Shown here: positions 4,818-6,135 of the stretch, piece after piece | Numbering within the stretch: the stretch's first letter is position 1 | Layout: each line of letters begins with the position of its first letter | From: Chitinophagales bacterium | Lineage (GTDB): Bacteria; Bacteroidota; Bacteroidia; Chitinophagales; JAHDHT01 | Direction: 5' to 3' | DNA length: 6,135 nucleotides | Assembly: GCA_020631175.1 (NCBI GenBank) | Contig: JAHDHT010000231.1 | Location: 1 to 6,135 of the forward strand | The notes under the pieces: model-generated | The model's database searches: none | Told to the model about the DNA's origin: nothing | Seen by the model: the letters and a program-made list of their open reading frames with translations, nothing else | Translations under genes and position numbers: made by a program

Positions 4818-6135
4818 ATGGCAAAACCGGATAAAAAACTATTTCTACTCGATGCTTATGCTTTGATATACCGCGCTTATTATGGGCTCGGCGATAATTT
4901 CTTATATAATTCGAAAGGTTTCAATACTACGGCTATCAGTTTGTTTACTGATTTTCTGAATCGATTGATTCAAAAAGAAAAGCCAACACATATTGCCATA
5001 GCCTTTGATGTGGCAGGTCCGACAGAACGGGATGAACTGGTTGATTTTTATAAGGCCAATCGGGAAGAAATGCCGGAAGGAATCAGAGAAGCTATTCCGC
5101 ATATACGCGAAATTATAGGTGGATTTAAAATTCCGATTATTGAGATGGAAGGATATGAAGCTGATGACGTAATTGGTACTGTAGCTAAGGATGCGGCAAA
5201 GAAAGGTTTCGAAGTATATATGGTTACACCTGACAAGGATTACGGGCAAATTGTTGAAGAACATATTTATATGTATAAACCACCTTTCAGAGGAAAGCCT
5301 GCTGAAATTTTTGGGGTGGATGAAATTCTGGCTAAATGGGATATTGAACGTATCGATCAGGTGATTGATATGCTCGCTTTGATGGGGGATAAGGTTGATA
5401 ATATTCCGGGAATACCCGGGGTTGGAGAAAAAACCGCCTGTAAATTGTTAAAACAATTTGGTACCGTTGAAAGTCTTTTGGAAAATACGGATCAGCTAAA
5501 AGGCAAATTGAAAGAAAAGGTTGAAGACAATGCTGAACTGGCGATGATATCAAAACAATTGGCAACCATCATTTTAGATGTTCCTTGCGATTATGATCTG
5601 GATAGTTTTATTCTGGAAGAACCGGATAAAGAAATTCTGTCTGCTAAATTTTCTGAACTTGAATTTCGATCATTAGGTAAAAGAATTATCGGAGATGAAT
5701 ACAATGTAAACATGTCCCAACCATCAGGAGGAGGAACCTTGTTTGATATTGATTTAAAAGGGCAGGAGGCTACAGGTGAAAAAACTCCGGAACCAGAAGT
5801 TGGTGGGAAAACAATTGAAGATACTGATCACAAATATCATTTAGTAGATAAAGTAAAAGATCAGGAGGCATTGGCTAAAAAGCTGATGAAGCAAAAGATC
5901 ATTTGTTTTGATACGGAGACTACAGACATTGATGCAAATCTTGCTGAAATCGTTGGTTTAGCTTTTTCTTATAAAGAGGGTGAAGCCTATTATATACCGG
6001 TAGAATCTGATTCGAAAAAAGCAGAAAAAACACTTTCGATTTTTAAACCTGTTTTAGAAAATGAAAAAATTACTAAGATCGCTCAGAATATTAAATATGA
6101 TAATTTAGTATTGAAGTGGTATGGAATTGAAGTAA
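4818..6135 (+). CDS. polA: DNA polymerase I, N-terminal part (5'-3' and 3'-5' exonuclease domains); 3' end beyond the window
   Basis: Repair and Okazaki-fragment polymerase of the cytoplasm; the first 439 residues are present of roughly 930 expected for the family. The 5' nuclease domain covers about 6-290. It shows LLDAYALIYRAYY (10-22, acidic D12), GYEADDVIGT (112-121), TPDKDYGQ (137-144), MGDKVDNIPG (189-198) and the helix-hairpin-helix-like IPGVGEKTACKLL (199-211), closing with LEFRSLGKR (281-289). A charged, low-complexity linker spans about 295-340. The 3'-5' proofreading domain follows with intact ExoI FDTETT (364-369; D365, E367) and ExoII NIKYD (424-428; D428). Proofreading therefore looks active as far as it can be seen; ExoIII and the polymerase domain lie beyond the right edge. 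Two local deviations are TERDE at 69-73, where TFRHE is usual, and GDKVDN where GDSSDN or similar is usual. The start follows no Shine-Dalgarno motif but places the conserved LDAYALIYRA at the expected distance. Identification is firm. Confidence 0.97.
   Translation, partial: MAKPDKKLFLLDAYALIYRAYYGLGDNFLYNSKGFNTTAISLFTDFLNRLIQKEKPTHIAIAFDVAGPTERDELVDFYKANREEMPEGIREAIPHIREIIGGFKIPIIEMEGYEADDVIGTVAKDAAKKGFEVYMVTPDKDYGQIVEEHIYMYKPPFRGKPAEIFGVDEILAKWDIERIDQVIDMLALMGDKVDNIPGIPGVGEKTACKLLKQFGTVESLLENTDQLKGKLKEKVEDNAELAMISKQLATIILDVPCDYDLDSFILEEPDKEILSAKFSELEFRSLGKRIIGDEYNVNMSQPSGGGTLFDIDLKGQEATGEKTPEPEVGGKTIEDTDHKYHLVDKVKDQEALAKKLMKQKIICFDTETTDIDANLAEIVGLAFSYKEGEAYYIPVESDSKKAEKTLSIFKPVLENEKITKIAQNIKYDNLVLKWYGIEV
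5133..5147 (+). repeat. 15-nt direct repeat, copy 2 (inside polA)
   Basis: Exact second copy of CCGATTATTGAGATG, 371 bp downstream of the copy in the polA leader. Here it encodes PIIEM (106-110), just before the conserved GYEADD motif, so this copy is explained by coding. Only the upstream copy lacks an explanation. Confidence 0.5.

Noticed and set aside
4902..5565. Minus-strand frames at 4902-5264, 5048-5236 and 5332-5565
   Set aside because: All are antisense to the unmistakable polA frame.

Overview
The window looks like a chromosomal segment from a member of the Bacteroidota. The reasons are the AT-rich composition, start codons without a Shine-Dalgarno motif, a secreted protein built from PKD and Ig-like repeats that ends in a type IX secretion (T9SS) type-A-like sorting domain, a Bacteroidota-style outer-membrane beta-barrel, and a polA whose sequence resembles that of the phylum. 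I cannot name the genus.

Layout. (1) Positions 1-1697, minus strand: the N-terminal 565 residues of a secreted glycoside hydrolase family 9 (GH9) endoglucanase. Its 3' end lies beyond the left edge. (2) Positions 1698-1908: a 211-bp divergent intergenic region with two small dyads and no convincing promoter. (3) Positions 1909-3999, plus strand: a 696-residue secreted multidomain protein made of a signal peptide, a cytochrome-c-like domain (C-x4-C-H plus a downstream MPP), a copper type II monooxygenase region like peptidylglycine/dopamine monooxygenases (PHM/DBM), a PKD domain, an Ig-like repeat and a T9SS sorting domain. (4) Positions 4007-4681, minus strand: a 224-residue outer-membrane beta-barrel protein, convergent with the previous gene across only 7 bp. 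(5) Positions 4682-4817: a divergent intergenic region. (6) Positions 4818-6135, plus strand: the first 439 residues of DNA polymerase I, running off the right edge.

The most interesting item is the gene at 1909-3999. All six PHM copper ligands have a counterpart (HH, H, HxH, M), at spacings close to those of rat PHM. The PHM residues that grip a peptide carboxylate are not kept. A heme domain is fused in front, where it could supply electrons. The gene is divergent from a cellulase, which suggests, without proving it, that the two secreted proteins could act on the same extracellular polymer. The barrel gene and polA have no evident functional link to this pair; polA is housekeeping.

I saw no tRNA, rRNA, CRISPR array, insertion sequence or convincing intrinsic terminator.
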